From assembly GCF_964026565.1 (NCBI RefSeq), contig NZ_OZ032162.1:434001-498000 (forward strand): a stretch of 64,000 nt of DNA. The letters run 5' to 3'. Within the stretch, counting starts at the first letter, position 1. The number at the start of each line of letters is the position of its first letter. Below are positions 44,181 to 53,913 of this stretch, in pieces. Below the pieces are notes generated by a model. That model searched no databases and had not been told where the DNA came from. It saw nothing but the letters and a program-made list of their open reading frames with translations. Origin of the DNA: Rickettsia endosymbiont of Ceutorhynchus obstrictus (lineage in GTDB: Bacteria; Pseudomonadota; Alphaproteobacteria; Rickettsiales; Rickettsiaceae). The position numbers were made by a program, and so were the translations under genes.

Positions 44181-45341
44181 TTATATATCTTTGATTAACC
44201 TTGGAACTATATAGCTATGAAGCATTAATCCCTTATCGGTAAGATAGATATTGTTGTCTAATTTTATTAAATTCAATGTTTGATAATAGTTGAGCAGTTT
44301 AGTATCTAAGATATCCGTTAACTTCATACCGGTTTTTTGCTCTAAACTATTAATATTTATTCCGTCTTTAAGTCGTAGCCCCATCATTAATATTTCTTCA
44401 ATCATTTCTTGCAGCGATAATTTAATTTTAGATTGAATTCCTACATTTAACTCATTAACGGCTTGAAGCCATTTTTCCGGTTTATGCCACATCATCATGC
44501 TATAAGAAGTTGCCTGTTTAGAGTCCTCAATAATTCTACTATGAGCACCGGGACCTATACCTAAATAATTATCATAATGCCAATAAGCTAAATTATGTAT
44601 GCATTCGTGATTCGGCAGCGCATAATTAGATATCTCATATCTAAAATAGTTATTAGATTCTAAATAATAATTTGTCCATTCATACATTTCGGCTGCTTTA
44701 TCGGAATTAGGAAGTATTAAACTACCCTCTTTGAATAATTTATAAAATAAAGTGCCTTTTTCAATAGTTAATTGATACAGAGAAATATGTCCGCTAGCTA
44801 GCTGCATTGCTTCCTTTAATTCTTGTTGCCAATCTTTTAAAGTTTGATCACTTCTTGCATATATTAAATCAAAAGATATTTTTGGAAAAATTTTACGAGC
44901 TGCTTCAATTGTTTTAATAGCTTGCGCGGCGTCATGTTGTCTGCCTAATTTTTTTAAGTCATCTTCTCTTAAGGATTGTACGCCGATGGAAACACGATTT
45001 ACTCCGGCTAATTTAAATGATCGAAATTTATTAGCCTCAAAAGATGTCGGGTTAGTTTCTAAAGTTATTTCCGTCTGATCATCAATATTAGCTATTTCTT
45101 TTATTTTACTTATTATTCCTTCTACAACAAACGATTCCATTAAAGAGGGAGTACCGCCGCCGAAAAAAATAGATTTTATATATTTGTTTTGAATTATATC
45201 CGTAAAATGCTCAATTTCTTTTTCATAAGATTTAAGCCAAAGGTTATGATCTATTTTATTTGCAATATGAGAATTAAAATCGCAATAAGGACATTTTGAC
45301 AAACAAAACGGCCAATGGATATAGATACTTAAATATTTCAA
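44181..45341 (-). CDS. hemW: HemW-type radical SAM protein (HemN family)
   Basis: 386 residues. The radical SAM cluster motif CLSKCPYC gives cysteines at 13, 17 and 20. FFGGGTPSL follows near 60, and the GVNRVSIGVQSLREDDLKKLGR block near 133-154 is typical. The short N-terminus before the cysteines and the length of about 380 fit HemW (a haem chaperone, formerly annotated as coproporphyrinogen oxidase) rather than HemN, which is longer. The C-terminal HemN_C domain is present. Repeats on both sides. Confidence 0.92.
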   Translation of the reverse strand: MKYLSIYIHWPFCLSKCPYCDFNSHIANKIDHNLWLKSYEKEIEHFTDIIQNKYIKSIFFGGGTPSLMESFVVEGIISKIKEIANIDDQTEITLETNPTSFEANKFRSFKLAGVNRVSIGVQSLREDDLKKLGRQHDAAQAIKTIEAARKIFPKISFDLIYARSDQTLKDWQQELKEAMQLASGHISLYQLTIEKGTLFYKLFKEGSLILPNSDKAAEMYEWTNYYLESNNYFRYEISNYALPNHECIHNLAYWHYDNYLGIGPGAHSRIIEDSKQATSYSMMMWHKPEKWLQAVNELNVGIQSKIKLSLQEMIEEILMMGLRLKDGININSLEQKTGMKLTDILDTKLLNYYQTLNLIKLDNNIYLTDKGLMLHSYIVPRLIKDI

Positions 45342-45439
45342 GGGAGTAATATATTATTTATAAATGAAAGGCGGTTAAAGGAAGGTTATTATAAACTGAG
45401 TGTTTCTTAGCATTCTGGATGTCATTCGCACGAAAGTGG

Positions 45440-45661
45440 GGCGTTGTTGCATGGCTCGAAAATTAATAAAAAACTCGTCATGGCGAAGCCGCGGAGTGGC
45501 TGTGGCCATCCAGGCTATCCCGAATATATGAGGGATTTAATTAGAATACCAAAAAATTTATATAGGTGGCAAGTTTAGTATAAAAATATGTTTATACTTA
45601 GATGGCCACGGCGCCAAAAAGCGCCTCGCCATGACGGTTTGGGTACCCACGCAACAATGCC
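45440..45661. repeat. GGCGTTGTTGCATGG MITE, CGTCATGGCG core
   Basis: 222 bp, ends GGCGTTGTTGCATGGCTCG and CCACGCAACAATGCC. It includes the 22-base TTTATATAGGTGGCAAGTTT variant shared with 40316. No target duplication. Confidence 0.82.
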
Positions 45662-45835
45662 TTCCCGCGTAGGCGGTAATCCAGGAAATACAAAAAAGTC
45701 CCCCTGAATTTATTTCAGGATCTACTACAAGAGATGCTGAAACAAGTTCAGCATGACAATACAAAGTCTAGATTCCCGCCTTCGCGGGAAGGCGTTGTTG
45801 CGTGAATACCCTAAACGTCATTGCGAGTGACCAAA

Positions 45836-46009
45836 GGCGTTAGTTGCATGGCTCTTAAAAAGACCTCAACTGTCATACCGTGGCTTGTCCACGGTATCCA
45901 GAAAAGCAACTTATAATGGTATTATTTATATATTTTCCTGGATTCCGTGAATAAATCACGGAATGACATCGTGAAATTTGCTATAAATTTGGAGCCATGC
46001 AACAAAACT
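45836..46009. mobile_element. GGCGTTAGTTGCATGG MITE with near-perfect 9-bp duplication
   Basis: 174 bp with a GTCATACCGTGGCTTG core. Flanks are GTGACCAAA (45827-45835) and GCGACCAAA (46010-46018). Confidence 0.85.
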
Positions 46010-46018
46010 GCGACCAAA

Positions 46019-46167
46019 GGCGTTAGTTGCATGGCTAATAATTATCGTATTATGGTTATTATAAGTACGGTATCCAGAAAAATCTTAATAAAAAGACTGG
46101 ATGCCGTGGTCAAGCAACTAGATGACACCGAAACACTTTGCAAAAATTCGAGCCATGCAACAACGCC
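46019..46167. repeat. Second GGCGTTAGTTGCATGG MITE in tandem
   Basis: 149 bp beginning directly after the GCGACCAAA repeat and ending GAGCCATGCAACAACGCC. Its core is truncated (GTATCCAG...CTGGATGCCGTGGTCAAG), probably by recombination between the two arms. Confidence 0.8.
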
Positions 46168-46217
46168 CCGTTTTCACGGGAATGACATACCTACATACAA
46201 ATATGTCTGATCTAAAA

Positions 46218-47120
46218 TCAAATCGATTCCGCAGTCGGTTTATTATTATCAACAATTTGTTTTAAAATGAATTTCTTTATTTTCTCAAAAGCGGTATTTT
46301 CGATTTGCCTAATACGCTCTTTAGAAATTTTATATTCAGTGCTTAAAATATCTAAAGTTTTAGGAGAATCTTTTAATTTACGTTCCGTTAAAATACATAG
46401 CTCTCGATCATTTAAAATTTTCATTGCTTTTGATAACAAACTTCTTTTATTAGTAAAATCTTGTTTATTAATAAGCAATGTCTCGGCACTTGGGCGAGTC
46501 TCGGGTAAAAGTTCAATTAGTTCTCCGCTGCTACTATCGTCATTATTTATAGAATTATTTAATGATAAATCAGCTCCTGAAAGTCGTGCATTCATTTCGG
46601 CCACTTCACTTGTCGTAACTCCGAGTTCAGTTGCGATTTGCGCAAAATCCTGAACTGTGATAGCTCTTGAATATAGATTAGTGATTTTATGCTTAATTTT
46701 ACTAAGGCTAAAAAATAATTTTTTTTGTGCGGCGGTAGTACCCATCTTTACTAATGACCAAGATTTTAATATATATTCTTGAATCGAAGCTTTAATCCAC
46801 CACATCGCATAAGTAGATAAACGAAAACCTAAATCGGGATTATATTTTTTTACTGCTTGCATTAAGCCGATATTTCCTTCTGAAACCAATTCTGTTAAAG
46901 GAAGTCCATAAGTTCTATAACTGCTAGCAATTTTTGCTACTAATTTAAGATGGCTAGTTACTAATTTATGAGCAGCTTGCAAATTATTTTCTTCAAGGTA
47001 AGATTTTGCCAGCGAAAATTCTTCTTCTTGAGAAAGAGAAGGTATTTTATTAATTTTTTGTAAGTAGCTATAAAAACCTGATTCGTTAGAAATTGCTAGT
47101 GCATTAACTTTATTAGCCAT
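46218..47120 (-). CDS. rpoH: RNA polymerase sigma-32 (heat-shock) factor
   Basis: 300 residues. Region 2 is clear (GLPLTELVSEGNIGLMQAVKKYNP, then FRLSTYAMWWIKASIQEYIL, the RNA polymerase-binding and minus 10 recognition helices) and region 4 has the helix-turn-helix ISKERIRQIENTAFEKIKKF. The Q(R/K)(K/R)LFF-like AAQKKLFFSLSKIK RpoH box is present and separates it from the primary sigma factor. It is divergent from ctaG with an 85-base gap. Confidence 0.96.
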   Translation of the reverse strand: MANKVNALAISNESGFYSYLQKINKIPSLSQEEEFSLAKSYLEENNLQAAHKLVTSHLKLVAKIASSYRTYGLPLTELVSEGNIGLMQAVKKYNPDLGFRLSTYAMWWIKASIQEYILKSWSLVKMGTTAAQKKLFFSLSKIKHKITNLYSRAITVQDFAQIATELGVTTSEVAEMNARLSGADLSLNNSINNDDSSSGELIELLPETRPSAETLLINKQDFTNKRSLLSKAMKILNDRELCILTERKLKDSPKTLDILSTEYKISKERIRQIENTAFEKIKKFILKQIVDNNKPTAESI

Positions 47121-47205
47121 ATATTATACCTATTATCATCAATATCATTAACTGTGTTGCCGTGTATATTAGCTAAAATAAACTAATTAAAGTTAAAGGT
47201 CAAGG

Positions 47206-47748
47206 TTGAAAAAATCTAATAAAAACTTAGCGGCTTCTTTGCTCGGACTAATGCTTAGCATGATATTACTAAGCTTTGCTTCCGTGCCGATTTATAATTT
47301 ATTTTGTAAAGTTACGGGTTACGGCGGTACTACTAGCCGCGAGATAGTAAATATATATTCACCTGAAAAAGGTAGTCGTGCGATAACTATAGAATTTGAT
47401 TCAAACGTCGATAAAAATTTGCCTTGGCGTTTTGTTCCTAAACAACGAAGAATTCAAATTACTCCAGGACAAAATACTTTAGTTTTTTATGAAACCGAAA
47501 ATTTAAGTAATAATGATATAATAGGTACTTCCATTTATAACGTTACTCCTAATAAAGCAGGAAAATATTTTGTTAAAATCCATTGTTTTTGTTTTGAAGA
47601 ACAATTATTAAAAGCCGGCGAAAAAATACTAATGCCCGTAACATTTTTTATAGATAAAGATTTTGAGCTTGATTCAGAAATGGAGGATGTTAAGGTAATT
47701 ACCTTGTCTTATAGCTTTTTTAAAGTGCGAGATATTAAAACTAAATAA
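47206..47748 (+). CDS. ctaG: Cytochrome c oxidase copper chaperone CtaG/Cox11
   Basis: 180 residues with an N-terminal membrane anchor (about 9-30, [26 protein letters not shown]) and a periplasmic copper-binding domain. Copper ligands lie in IHCFCFEEQ (C-x-C, about 125-127), and the conserved [15 protein letters not shown] and [11 protein letters not shown] blocks are present. The start is TTG at 47206, supported by AAGG just upstream. It delivers copper to the CuB site of cytochrome c oxidase. Confidence 0.95.
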   Translation: MKKSNKNLAASLLGLMLSMILLSFASVPIYNLFCKVTGYGGTTSREIVNIYSPEKGSRAITIEFDSNVDKNLPWRFVPKQRRIQITPGQNTLVFYETENLSNNDIIGTSIYNVTPNKAGKYFVKIHCFCFEEQLLKAGEKILMPVTFFIDKDFELDSEMEDVKVITLSYSFFKVRDIKTK

Positions 47749-47872
47749 AAAATTTAGTATAATACTAATTTTTTTAAATAGCTTATTGTAATTTACCGAA
47801 AAATCTAATATAATGCACTGTTTATTTAGTCTATGCGTAATAAGTTTTTGAGTACACTAAATATTTTTTACT

Positions 47873-48970
47873 ATGATGAACTTGATAAATAAGGACTCTA
47901 CTATAGTTGTAGCAATGTCGGGAGGGGTTGATAGCTCTACCGTTGCCGCTATGCTGTGCGAACAGGGGTATAAGGTCATCGGTATTACTTTGCAATTATA
48001 TGATCACGGTTTAGCCGTTAGTAAAAAAAACGCTTGTTGTGCGGGGCAAGATATTTATGATGCAAAAATGGTGGCGGCAAAGCTAGGTATCCCTCATTAC
48101 GTGCTTGATTATGAAAGCAAATTTAAAGATTCGGTAATCGATAATTTCGTTGATAGTTATATGCAAGGGGAAACTCCTTTGCCTTGCGTGCAGTGTAACC
48201 AATCGGTGAAATTTAAAGATTTACTTAAAACGGCAAAAGAACTGGGAGCAGGGGGCTTAGCTACCGGTCATTACGTTCGGAAAGTTATGGGAGATAAAGG
48301 AGCAGAGCTACATACGGGGCTTGATCCGCTAAAAGATCAGAGTTATTTTTTATTTGCTACTACTAAAGATCAACTTGATTATTTGCATTTTCCTCTAGGC
48401 TATTTGACTAAAGAAGAAACGCGGCGTGCGGCAAATAAATTTGGATTAGGAGTAGCAGATAAACCGGATAGCCAAGATATTTGCTTTGTACCCGATGGCG
48501 ATTATCGCACGGTAATTAGTAAAATTCGTCTCGATGCTAATGAAAAAGGTAAAATAGTTCATGTTAACGGTTTTGAACTCGGTACTCATGAGGGGATAAT
48601 TAATTATACCGTCGGTCAGCGTCGCGGGCTTGGGATATCATTTCATGAGCCTCTATATGTGGTAAAAATCGATCCCGTAACAAAAACTATATATGCCGGA
48701 CCGGAATCGGCCTTAAAAGCTTGCGAATTTATTATTAAAGACGTTAATTGGCTAGGGAAAGGGATTAAGGAAGGAGAAAAACTTGAAGTAACCGTTAAAA
48801 TTCGCTCAATGAGACCGCCGACTCCTGCTTATGTAAGCAAAATAAGCGATTCCGAGATGAGAATAAAATTATTATCGCCGGAAAAAGCGGTAGCTCCGGG
48901 GCAGGCATGCGTTATATATGATAACGACAGGGTACTTGGCGGCGGCTGGATTACGAGAGAGATAGGGTAG
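47873..48970 (+). CDS. mnmA: tRNA-specific 2-thiouridylase
   Basis: 365 residues; thiolates U34 of tRNA-Lys, -Glu and -Gln. The PP-loop ATP site SGGVDSSTVA is near residues 16-25. The two cysteines of the persulfide cycle lie in PCVQCNQSVKF (about 103) and DICFVPDGDY (about 203). The C-terminal barrel (GQRRGLG, ARVRYR-like KIRSMRPPTPA) is complete. The start ATGATG allows either of two adjacent codons. Confidence 0.96.
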   Translation: MMNLINKDSTIVVAMSGGVDSSTVAAMLCEQGYKVIGITLQLYDHGLAVSKKNACCAGQDIYDAKMVAAKLGIPHYVLDYESKFKDSVIDNFVDSYMQGETPLPCVQCNQSVKFKDLLKTAKELGAGGLATGHYVRKVMGDKGAELHTGLDPLKDQSYFLFATTKDQLDYLHFPLGYLTKEETRRAANKFGLGVADKPDSQDICFVPDGDYRTVISKIRLDANEKGKIVHVNGFELGTHEGIINYTVGQRRGLGISFHEPLYVVKIDPVTKTIYAGPESALKACEFIIKDVNWLGKGIKEGEKLEVTVKIRSMRPPTPAYVSKISDSEMRIKLLSPEKAVAPGQACVIYDNDRVLGGGWITREIG

Positions 48971-48983
48971 TGTTATACTAGAA

Positions 48984-49134
48984 TCGTCATTGCGAGGATA
49001 TTCGTAGAATCGACGCGGCAATCTAGGGAAAAATAGTCATCCTGAATTTATTTCAGGATCTTTTCATGAGATGCTGAATCAAGTTCAGCATAACAAGAAC
49101 TAGATTGCCACGTCGCTACGCTCCTCGCAATGAC
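48984..49134. repeat. CGTCATTGCGAGG compound palindrome
   Basis: Outer arms TCGTCATTGCGAGGA...GGCAATCTAG and CTAGATTGCC...CCTCGCAATGACGA enclose GTCATCCTGAATTTATTTCAGGATCT and AGATGCTGAATCAAGTTCAG. Fills the mnmA-permease gap. Confidence 0.82.
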
Positions 49135-49197
49135 GATGTTTTTACAATGACACTATAGAATAACTAAAAATTTATCTTATAATAATTTGAGGAAATA

Positions 49198-50595
49198 ATG
49201 AGTTTTTTAAAGAAGAAAAGTTTTGAATCGGTAAGAGAACTAGGAAGCAGCAGCGGTCTTAGTAAAACTCTTGGAGCATTTGATTTAGTACTGCTAGGGC
49301 TTGGGGCAATGATCGGTACCGGCGTATTTGTTACAACCGGCATGATTGCCGCAAAATATTCCGGTCCGGCCGTAATGGTATCTTATGCAATTGCCGGTGT
49401 TACTTGTATTTTTGTGGCTCTTGTTTATACAGAACTTGCTACGATGTTACCGACTTCGGGCAGTATTTATACTTATTCCTATGTTGCATTTGGTGAGATA
49501 TTTGCTTGGTTAATAGGTAGTGTAATAATTCTTGAGCTTGGTGTGGCAGCCGGGATTGTTGCTGCCGGCTGGTCAGGTTATTTTCAAGGAATATTAGAAG
49601 CAGGCGGGGTATATTTACCGAAAATGTTAACGACCGTACCGGCGAACGGTGGAATAATAAACTTACCGGCTTTCTTAATTTCAGTATTTATTGGATTTAT
49701 TTTATTTTTAGGTACTAAAGACAGCAAAAAACTAAATGCAATTTTAGTTTTCGTAAAAATGGGGGCAATATTTGCTTTTATACTAGCTGCTGCTCCGCAT
49801 TTTGATGCCACGAATTGGGGAAATTTTATGCCGTTCGGCTTTAGTAATGTTTTGGTCGGTTCTTCAATATTATTCTTAGCATTTACAGGTTTTGGGACGA
49901 TTGCAACTGCTGCTGAAGAATGTAAAAATCCGAAACGTGATATAATGATTGGCATTATAGGTTCACTGGTTTTGACAACTTTAGTTTATGTAGTGATGGC
50001 GGGACTTGTTACCGGTATAGCTCCGTTTGATCAACTAAATAATGATCAACCGCTTGCTTATGCTTTATCTCTTAATAATAGCAAAATCGGTTCGGCTATC
50101 GTTGCAACCGGTGCGGTTTGCGGAATGATGACCGTGCTGATGATGAATATTTACGGTACTTCTCGTATTTTTTATGCAATTGCTCGTGACGGTTTATTGC
50201 CAAAAAGTTTTGCCAAGCTCCACCCTAAATATGATAGTCCATATGTTACGATTATAATATTTTCAGCGCTTGCAGCATTGTTAGGAGGTTTTTGTCCTAC
50301 CGAAATTACAATACAATTAACATCCATGGGTTCGCTAATCGATTATACTACCGTTGCTATAATAGTAATGCTTTTTAGAATTAAATTACCAAATGCGCAA
50401 CGTCCCTTTAAATGTCCTATTGTATTTATTATTGCACCGTTTATTTTACTGGCTTGTTTGTATTTGTTGTTTATACAAATGTATGATGGGGAGTTTAATT
50501 TATTAATAGCAGGACGTGCCTTAATATATTGGTTTATTATAATATTTAGTTTGTATATTGTTAGATCATTCTTTGTGAAGAAAGAACGGGTGTAA
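49198..50595 (+). CDS. APC-superfamily amino-acid permease (cationic amino-acid transporter type)
   Basis: 465 residues with about 12 membrane helices. The N-terminal FDLVLLGLGAMIGTGVFVTTG is the substrate-site G-x-G-x-x-x-G-x-G motif of the family, and FIAFTGFGTIATAAEECKNPKRDI-like FLAFTGFGTIATAAEECKNP in helix 6 is typical of YhdG/CAT-type carriers. It probably imports amino acids from the host cytosol, as Rickettsia lack many biosynthetic pathways. A GAGGAAAT ribosome binding site precedes the ATG. Precise substrate is not readable. Confidence 0.92.
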   Translation: MSFLKKKSFESVRELGSSSGLSKTLGAFDLVLLGLGAMIGTGVFVTTGMIAAKYSGPAVMVSYAIAGVTCIFVALVYTELATMLPTSGSIYTYSYVAFGEIFAWLIGSVIILELGVAAGIVAAGWSGYFQGILEAGGVYLPKMLTTVPANGGIINLPAFLISVFIGFILFLGTKDSKKLNAILVFVKMGAIFAFILAAAPHFDATNWGNFMPFGFSNVLVGSSILFLAFTGFGTIATAAEECKNPKRDIMIGIIGSLVLTTLVYVVMAGLVTGIAPFDQLNNDQPLAYALSLNNSKIGSAIVATGAVCGMMTVLMMNIYGTSRIFYAIARDGLLPKSFAKLHPKYDSPYVTIIIFSALAALLGGFCPTEITIQLTSMGSLIDYTTVAIIVMLFRIKLPNAQRPFKCPIVFIIAPFILLACLYLLFIQMYDGEFNLLIAGRALIYWFIIIFSLYIVRSFFVKKERV

Positions 50596-51073
50596 GTGTA
50601 CTGATTCAAATTGGATAGCTGAGATTTATGTCATTCCCGCGCAGGCGGGAATCCAGAAAATATATAGTCATCCTGAATTTATTTCAGGATCTATTATGAG
50701 ATGCTGAAACAAGTTCAGCATGACAATAAAAAGTCTGGATTCCGCACCTAAAGGGCGTTGTTGCATGGCTACCAGAATCGTCATTGCGAGGAGGCATTTA
50801 TGCCGACGTGGCAATCCAGTTAAACATATTTTTATACTAAACTTGTTTAGTATTCTAATTAAATCCCTCATTACATTCGGGATAGCCTGGATTGCCGCAG
50901 CCACTTCGTGGCTTCGCAATGACGGGTTTTTTATTAATTTTCGAGCCATGCAACAACGCCCACCTAAAGCAGGAATGACATACTGCTGCTTTTATCGATC
51001 CACGCAACAATGCTGTGCAGGGATACATAAAAAGTTGTGAGAATGCCATAAAATAAATTATAGATAAGCCAAA
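50596..51073. other. 478-bp repeat region before hisS
   Basis: A GTCATTCCCGCGCAGGCGGGAATCC palindrome containing CTGAATTTATTTCAG and CTGAAACAAGTTCAG hairpins is broken in its right arm by the 207-bp MITE 50754-50960. The arm resumes at CACCTAAAGCAGGAATGACAT and ends with CCACGCAACAATGC. No gene is visible. Confidence 0.85.
50754..50960. mobile_element. 207-bp MITE, copy 3, perfect 9-bp duplication
   Basis: Ends GGCGTTGTTGCATGG and CCATGCAACAACGCC. Direct repeat CACCTAAAG at 50745-50753 and 50961-50969. Differs from the 21526 copy by only about one base. Confidence 0.96.
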
Positions 51074-52312
51074 ATGACCGATAAGCTTAGACCTTTACGC
51101 GGAATGAAAGACCTATTGCCGGATGATTATAAAGTGCATGACTTTATAATTAAAAAGGCAAGAGAGATTGGTGAGTTATACGGCTATGTGCCGATGAGTA
51201 CGCCGATCCTTGAATATACTAAAGTCTTTAATCGCTCTATGGGCGAGAGTTCTGACGTTATCAGTAAAGAAATTTATAGTTTTTTAGATAAAAGCGATGA
51301 ATCTATTGCGCTAAGACCGGAATTTACCGCGGGAATTATGAGAGCTGTTATCTCAAACGGCTTGCAACAAAAACTCCCTCTAAAGTTTTTCTCATACGGT
51401 CCTGTTTTTAGATATGACCGACCGCAAGCTGGTAGACAGCGACAATTTCACCAATTAAATTATGAGTATATCGGGGCTAACGGCTCTTATTCCGATGCTG
51501 AAGTTATAAAGCTTGCAGTAGATATCTTAACAAGTCTTGAAATCGAAAAGGACACAATTTTAGAGCTTAATTCTCTAGGATGCACGGAGTCTAGAGCAAA
51601 TTATCAGCAGAAATTAGTAGAATATCTCAATGATTTTAAGGATGAATTATCAGAGGATAGCAAAATAAGGCTGCTTAAAAATCCTATGCGAATTCTTGAT
51701 TCCAAAAATGAAAATGATCAAAAAATAATAGTAAACGCTCCGATTTTATCCGAATATTATACCGATGAATCTAAAAAATATTTTGCCGAACTGCTAAAAT
51801 ATCTAGATTTATTAAACGTCAAATATAATATAAATCCCCGTTTAGTGCGAGGTCTTGATTATTATTGCCATACTGCTTTTGAATTTACTAGTAAAAAACT
51901 CGGCGCGCAATCGACTATCCTTGCCGGTGGGCGTTATGACGGTCTTAGTAAAATTATGGGCGGGGAAAATGCCCCTGCTATCGGTTTTGCTGCCGGAATT
52001 GAAAGGCTTGCCTTAATGAAAGAATATAATATATCTTCAATAAGACCCGTATTTATTTTGCCTATCAAGGATAATAATATTGAGCATTGTTTAATAATTG
52101 CCGATAAGTTACGGGGGCAAAATATTCCCGTAATTATGGATGCTGCAGGAAAAATGACTAAAAGAATGCAGCGGGCAATTGCCGATAATGCCGGCTTTGT
52201 TATTTTTATCGGCGATACCGAGCAAGAAAATAATAACTTAAAAATAAAAGATTTAGATAAAGAAGAAGAGTATTTAATGAGTTTTGAGCAAGTAGTTAGC
52301 CTATTGCAATAA
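51074..52312 (+). CDS. hisS: Histidyl-tRNA synthetase
   Basis: 412 residues, class II. Motif 2 reads [20 protein letters not shown] (about 113-132), the histidine-specific block [15 protein letters not shown] is near 257 and GGRYDGL near 281, with motif 3 at [11 protein letters not shown]. The C-terminal anticodon-binding domain ([22 protein letters not shown] onward) is complete. The start [16 protein letters not shown] is canonical. Confidence 0.97.
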   Translation: MTDKLRPLRGMKDLLPDDYKVHDFIIKKAREIGELYGYVPMSTPILEYTKVFNRSMGESSDVISKEIYSFLDKSDESIALRPEFTAGIMRAVISNGLQQKLPLKFFSYGPVFRYDRPQAGRQRQFHQLNYEYIGANGSYSDAEVIKLAVDILTSLEIEKDTILELNSLGCTESRANYQQKLVEYLNDFKDELSEDSKIRLLKNPMRILDSKNENDQKIIVNAPILSEYYTDESKKYFAELLKYLDLLNVKYNINPRLVRGLDYYCHTAFEFTSKKLGAQSTILAGGRYDGLSKIMGGENAPAIGFAAGIERLALMKEYNISSIRPVFILPIKDNNIEHCLIIADKLRGQNIPVIMDAAGKMTKRMQRAIADNAGFVIFIGDTEQENNNLKIKDLDKEEEYLMSFEQVVSLLQ

Positions 52313-52753
52313 ATTACCGTTGTGAGGAGGTAATGCCCATGTGGATGGTTAAAATCGTTTAAAACTTGTCATACCGAGGCCCCTCCCACGGTATCCGGAA
52401 AAACCTTAATAAAAAGACTGGATGCCGTGGTCAAGCCCACTACTGTACGAACGTTTAAATAAAGAGGTAAAAACTCTGTCATTCCGTGGCTACGACCACG
52501 GAATCCAGCTTATAATATCATAAAAAGATTCTAAAATAAGTCTAATATGACTTTATTTTCCTGGATGCCGTGATCAAGTCACGGCATGACACAGCCTTTT
52601 TTCAACGTTCGTACAGTAGTGGGTCAAGCAACTAGATGACACCGAAACACTTTGCAAAAATTCGAGCCATGCAACAACGCTATTCACAGAACCTAATGAC
52701 AAAGTTAAAATAAATATATATAATTTATTAACGTAAATAACTAGTGTAATTCA
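52313..52753. other. 441-bp repeat region between hisS and tolQ
   Basis: A MITE without its exact left end (GTGGATGGTTAAAATCG...) whose GTCATACCGAGG core is interrupted by the 188-bp element 52436-52623. The right end is GAGCCATGCAACAACGC at about 52680. The last ~70 bases are AT-rich and would hold the tol promoter. Confidence 0.8.
52436..52623. mobile_element. CCCACTACTG element (188-bp family), copy 7, inverted
   Basis: The only copy in the opposite orientation relative to the target (AACGTTTAAATAAAG side first), flanked by TCAAG at 52431-52435 and 52624-52628. Confidence 0.93.
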
Positions 52754-53479
52754 ATGAGTACAACTCCAAATATTCAAGAAACCTTAGAAGTCGTAACGCA
52801 AGATCATTTTTCAATTTTTGTTTTAATAAGCTCTTCCGATATTATAGGCAAATCCGTTATGCTAATGTTAGTAATTGCCTCTATTTGGTCATGGGCTATT
52901 ATATTTGATAAAATTTTTCGCTTAATGCAGATAAGGAAAAAAATTACGGCTTTTGAAAGTATTTTTTGGTCCGGCGGGGTCTTGGATCATTTATATGAGA
53001 ATATTAAAAGATCAGTTAACAATCCTCTTGCTTCAGTATTCGTATCGGCTATGGATGAATGTAAAAGCCTAAATACTAAGGGGCTTTCCGACGCTCTAAA
53101 AACTAGTCATAAGGAGAGAATAGTGCAATCGATGTATTTAGCGCAAAATAGAGAAATCGAAAAGTTAGAGAAAAATTTAAGTTTTTTAGCAACTGTCGGC
53201 TCTAGCGCACCTTTTATAGGCTTGTTCGGTACGGTTTGGGGAATTATGCATAGCTTCCAGTCTATTGCTACTTCAAAAAATACTTCCCTAGCGGTTGTAG
53301 CACCGGGTATTGCCGAGGCTTTGCTTGCCACTGCAATCGGTTTATTTGCCGCAATTCCGGCGGTAATTTTTTACAATTACCTTGCTGCTCGCATAACTTT
53401 TATGAACAACAAAATTGAAGATTTTATTAGTGAATTAAATTCTATACTTTCTAAAGCGATTGATCAGGAGAAAATGTAA
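52754..53479 (+). CDS. tolQ: TolQ proton-channel protein
   Basis: 241 residues of the TolQ/ExbB/MotA family with three membrane helices: about 25-50 (SVMLMLVIASIWSWAIIFDKIFRL), 140-165 and 185-210. The conserved block FIGLFGTVWGIMHSF and the AIGLFAAIPAVIFYN helix line the proton path. With TolR it powers TolA for outer-membrane constriction. The stop overlaps the tolR start (TAATGG). Confidence 0.96.
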   Translation: MSTTPNIQETLEVVTQDHFSIFVLISSSDIIGKSVMLMLVIASIWSWAIIFDKIFRLMQIRKKITAFESIFWSGGVLDHLYENIKRSVNNPLASVFVSAMDECKSLNTKGLSDALKTSHKERIVQSMYLAQNREIEKLEKNLSFLATVGSSAPFIGLFGTVWGIMHSFQSIATSKNTSLAVVAPGIAEALLATAIGLFAAIPAVIFYNYLAARITFMNNKIEDFISELNSILSKAIDQEKM

Positions 53480-53913
53480 TGGCTATTAAGCTGGGAAATT
53501 CAGGCATTAGAAGAAATAAAAGGGCGTTGGTAAGCGAAATCAATGTTACGCCTCTAGTGGACGTAATGCTAGTGCTGTTAATTATTTTTATGGTTACGTC
53601 GCCGATGCTAGTATCGGGCATTAACGTTGATTTACCTGAAACAAATTCTAGTCCTATTTCAGGTCAGGATGAGCCGCTCGTTATTAGTATCAATAATAAA
53701 GGCGAGGTTTTTCTTCTTGAAACTCCAATAGAGAGAAAATCTTTAACAGCTAAGCTTGCAAATATTACTAAAGAAAAAAAAGACACAAGAATTTTTGTAC
53801 GAGGTGATAAAAACGTATCTTATGGGGAAGTGGTGGAGGTAGTTGCCGAAATACATGCCGCCGGTTTTTCAAGAGTAGCTCTTATTTCAAATGTTAAGCA
53901 TAATGAAAAATAA
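53479..53913 (+). CDS. tolR: TolR proton-channel protein
   Basis: 144 residues, one N-terminal helix (VDVMLVLLIIFMVTSPML, about 27-44) with the essential membrane aspartate in PLVDVMLVLL, then a periplasmic domain with the ExbD/TolR-type FVRGDKNVSYGEVVEVV. It starts one base into the tolQ stop and overlaps tolA, so the three are translationally coupled. Confidence 0.96.
   Translation: MAIKLGNSGIRRNKRALVSEINVTPLVDVMLVLLIIFMVTSPMLVSGINVDLPETNSSPISGQDEPLVISINNKGEVFLLETPIERKSLTAKLANITKEKKDTRIFVRGDKNVSYGEVVEVVAEIHAAGFSRVALISNVKHNEK

Larger units (their letters stand above)
45342..46217. other. 876-bp nested repeat region between hemW and rpoH
   Basis: Contains MITEs at 45440-45661, 45836-46009 and 46019-46167, GTCATTCGC and GCGTAGGCGG palindromes with CTGAATTTATTTCAG and CTGAAACAAGTTCAG hairpins at about 45662-45795, and a second MITE left end at 45791. 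The two right-hand MITEs stand in tandem, sharing a 9-base repeat. No gene is visible. Confidence 0.82.

Noticed and set aside
44181..45341. Coproporphyrinogen III oxidase HemN
   Set aside because: Length and the short segment before the CxxxCxxC motif fit HemW; HemN is longer at the N-terminus.
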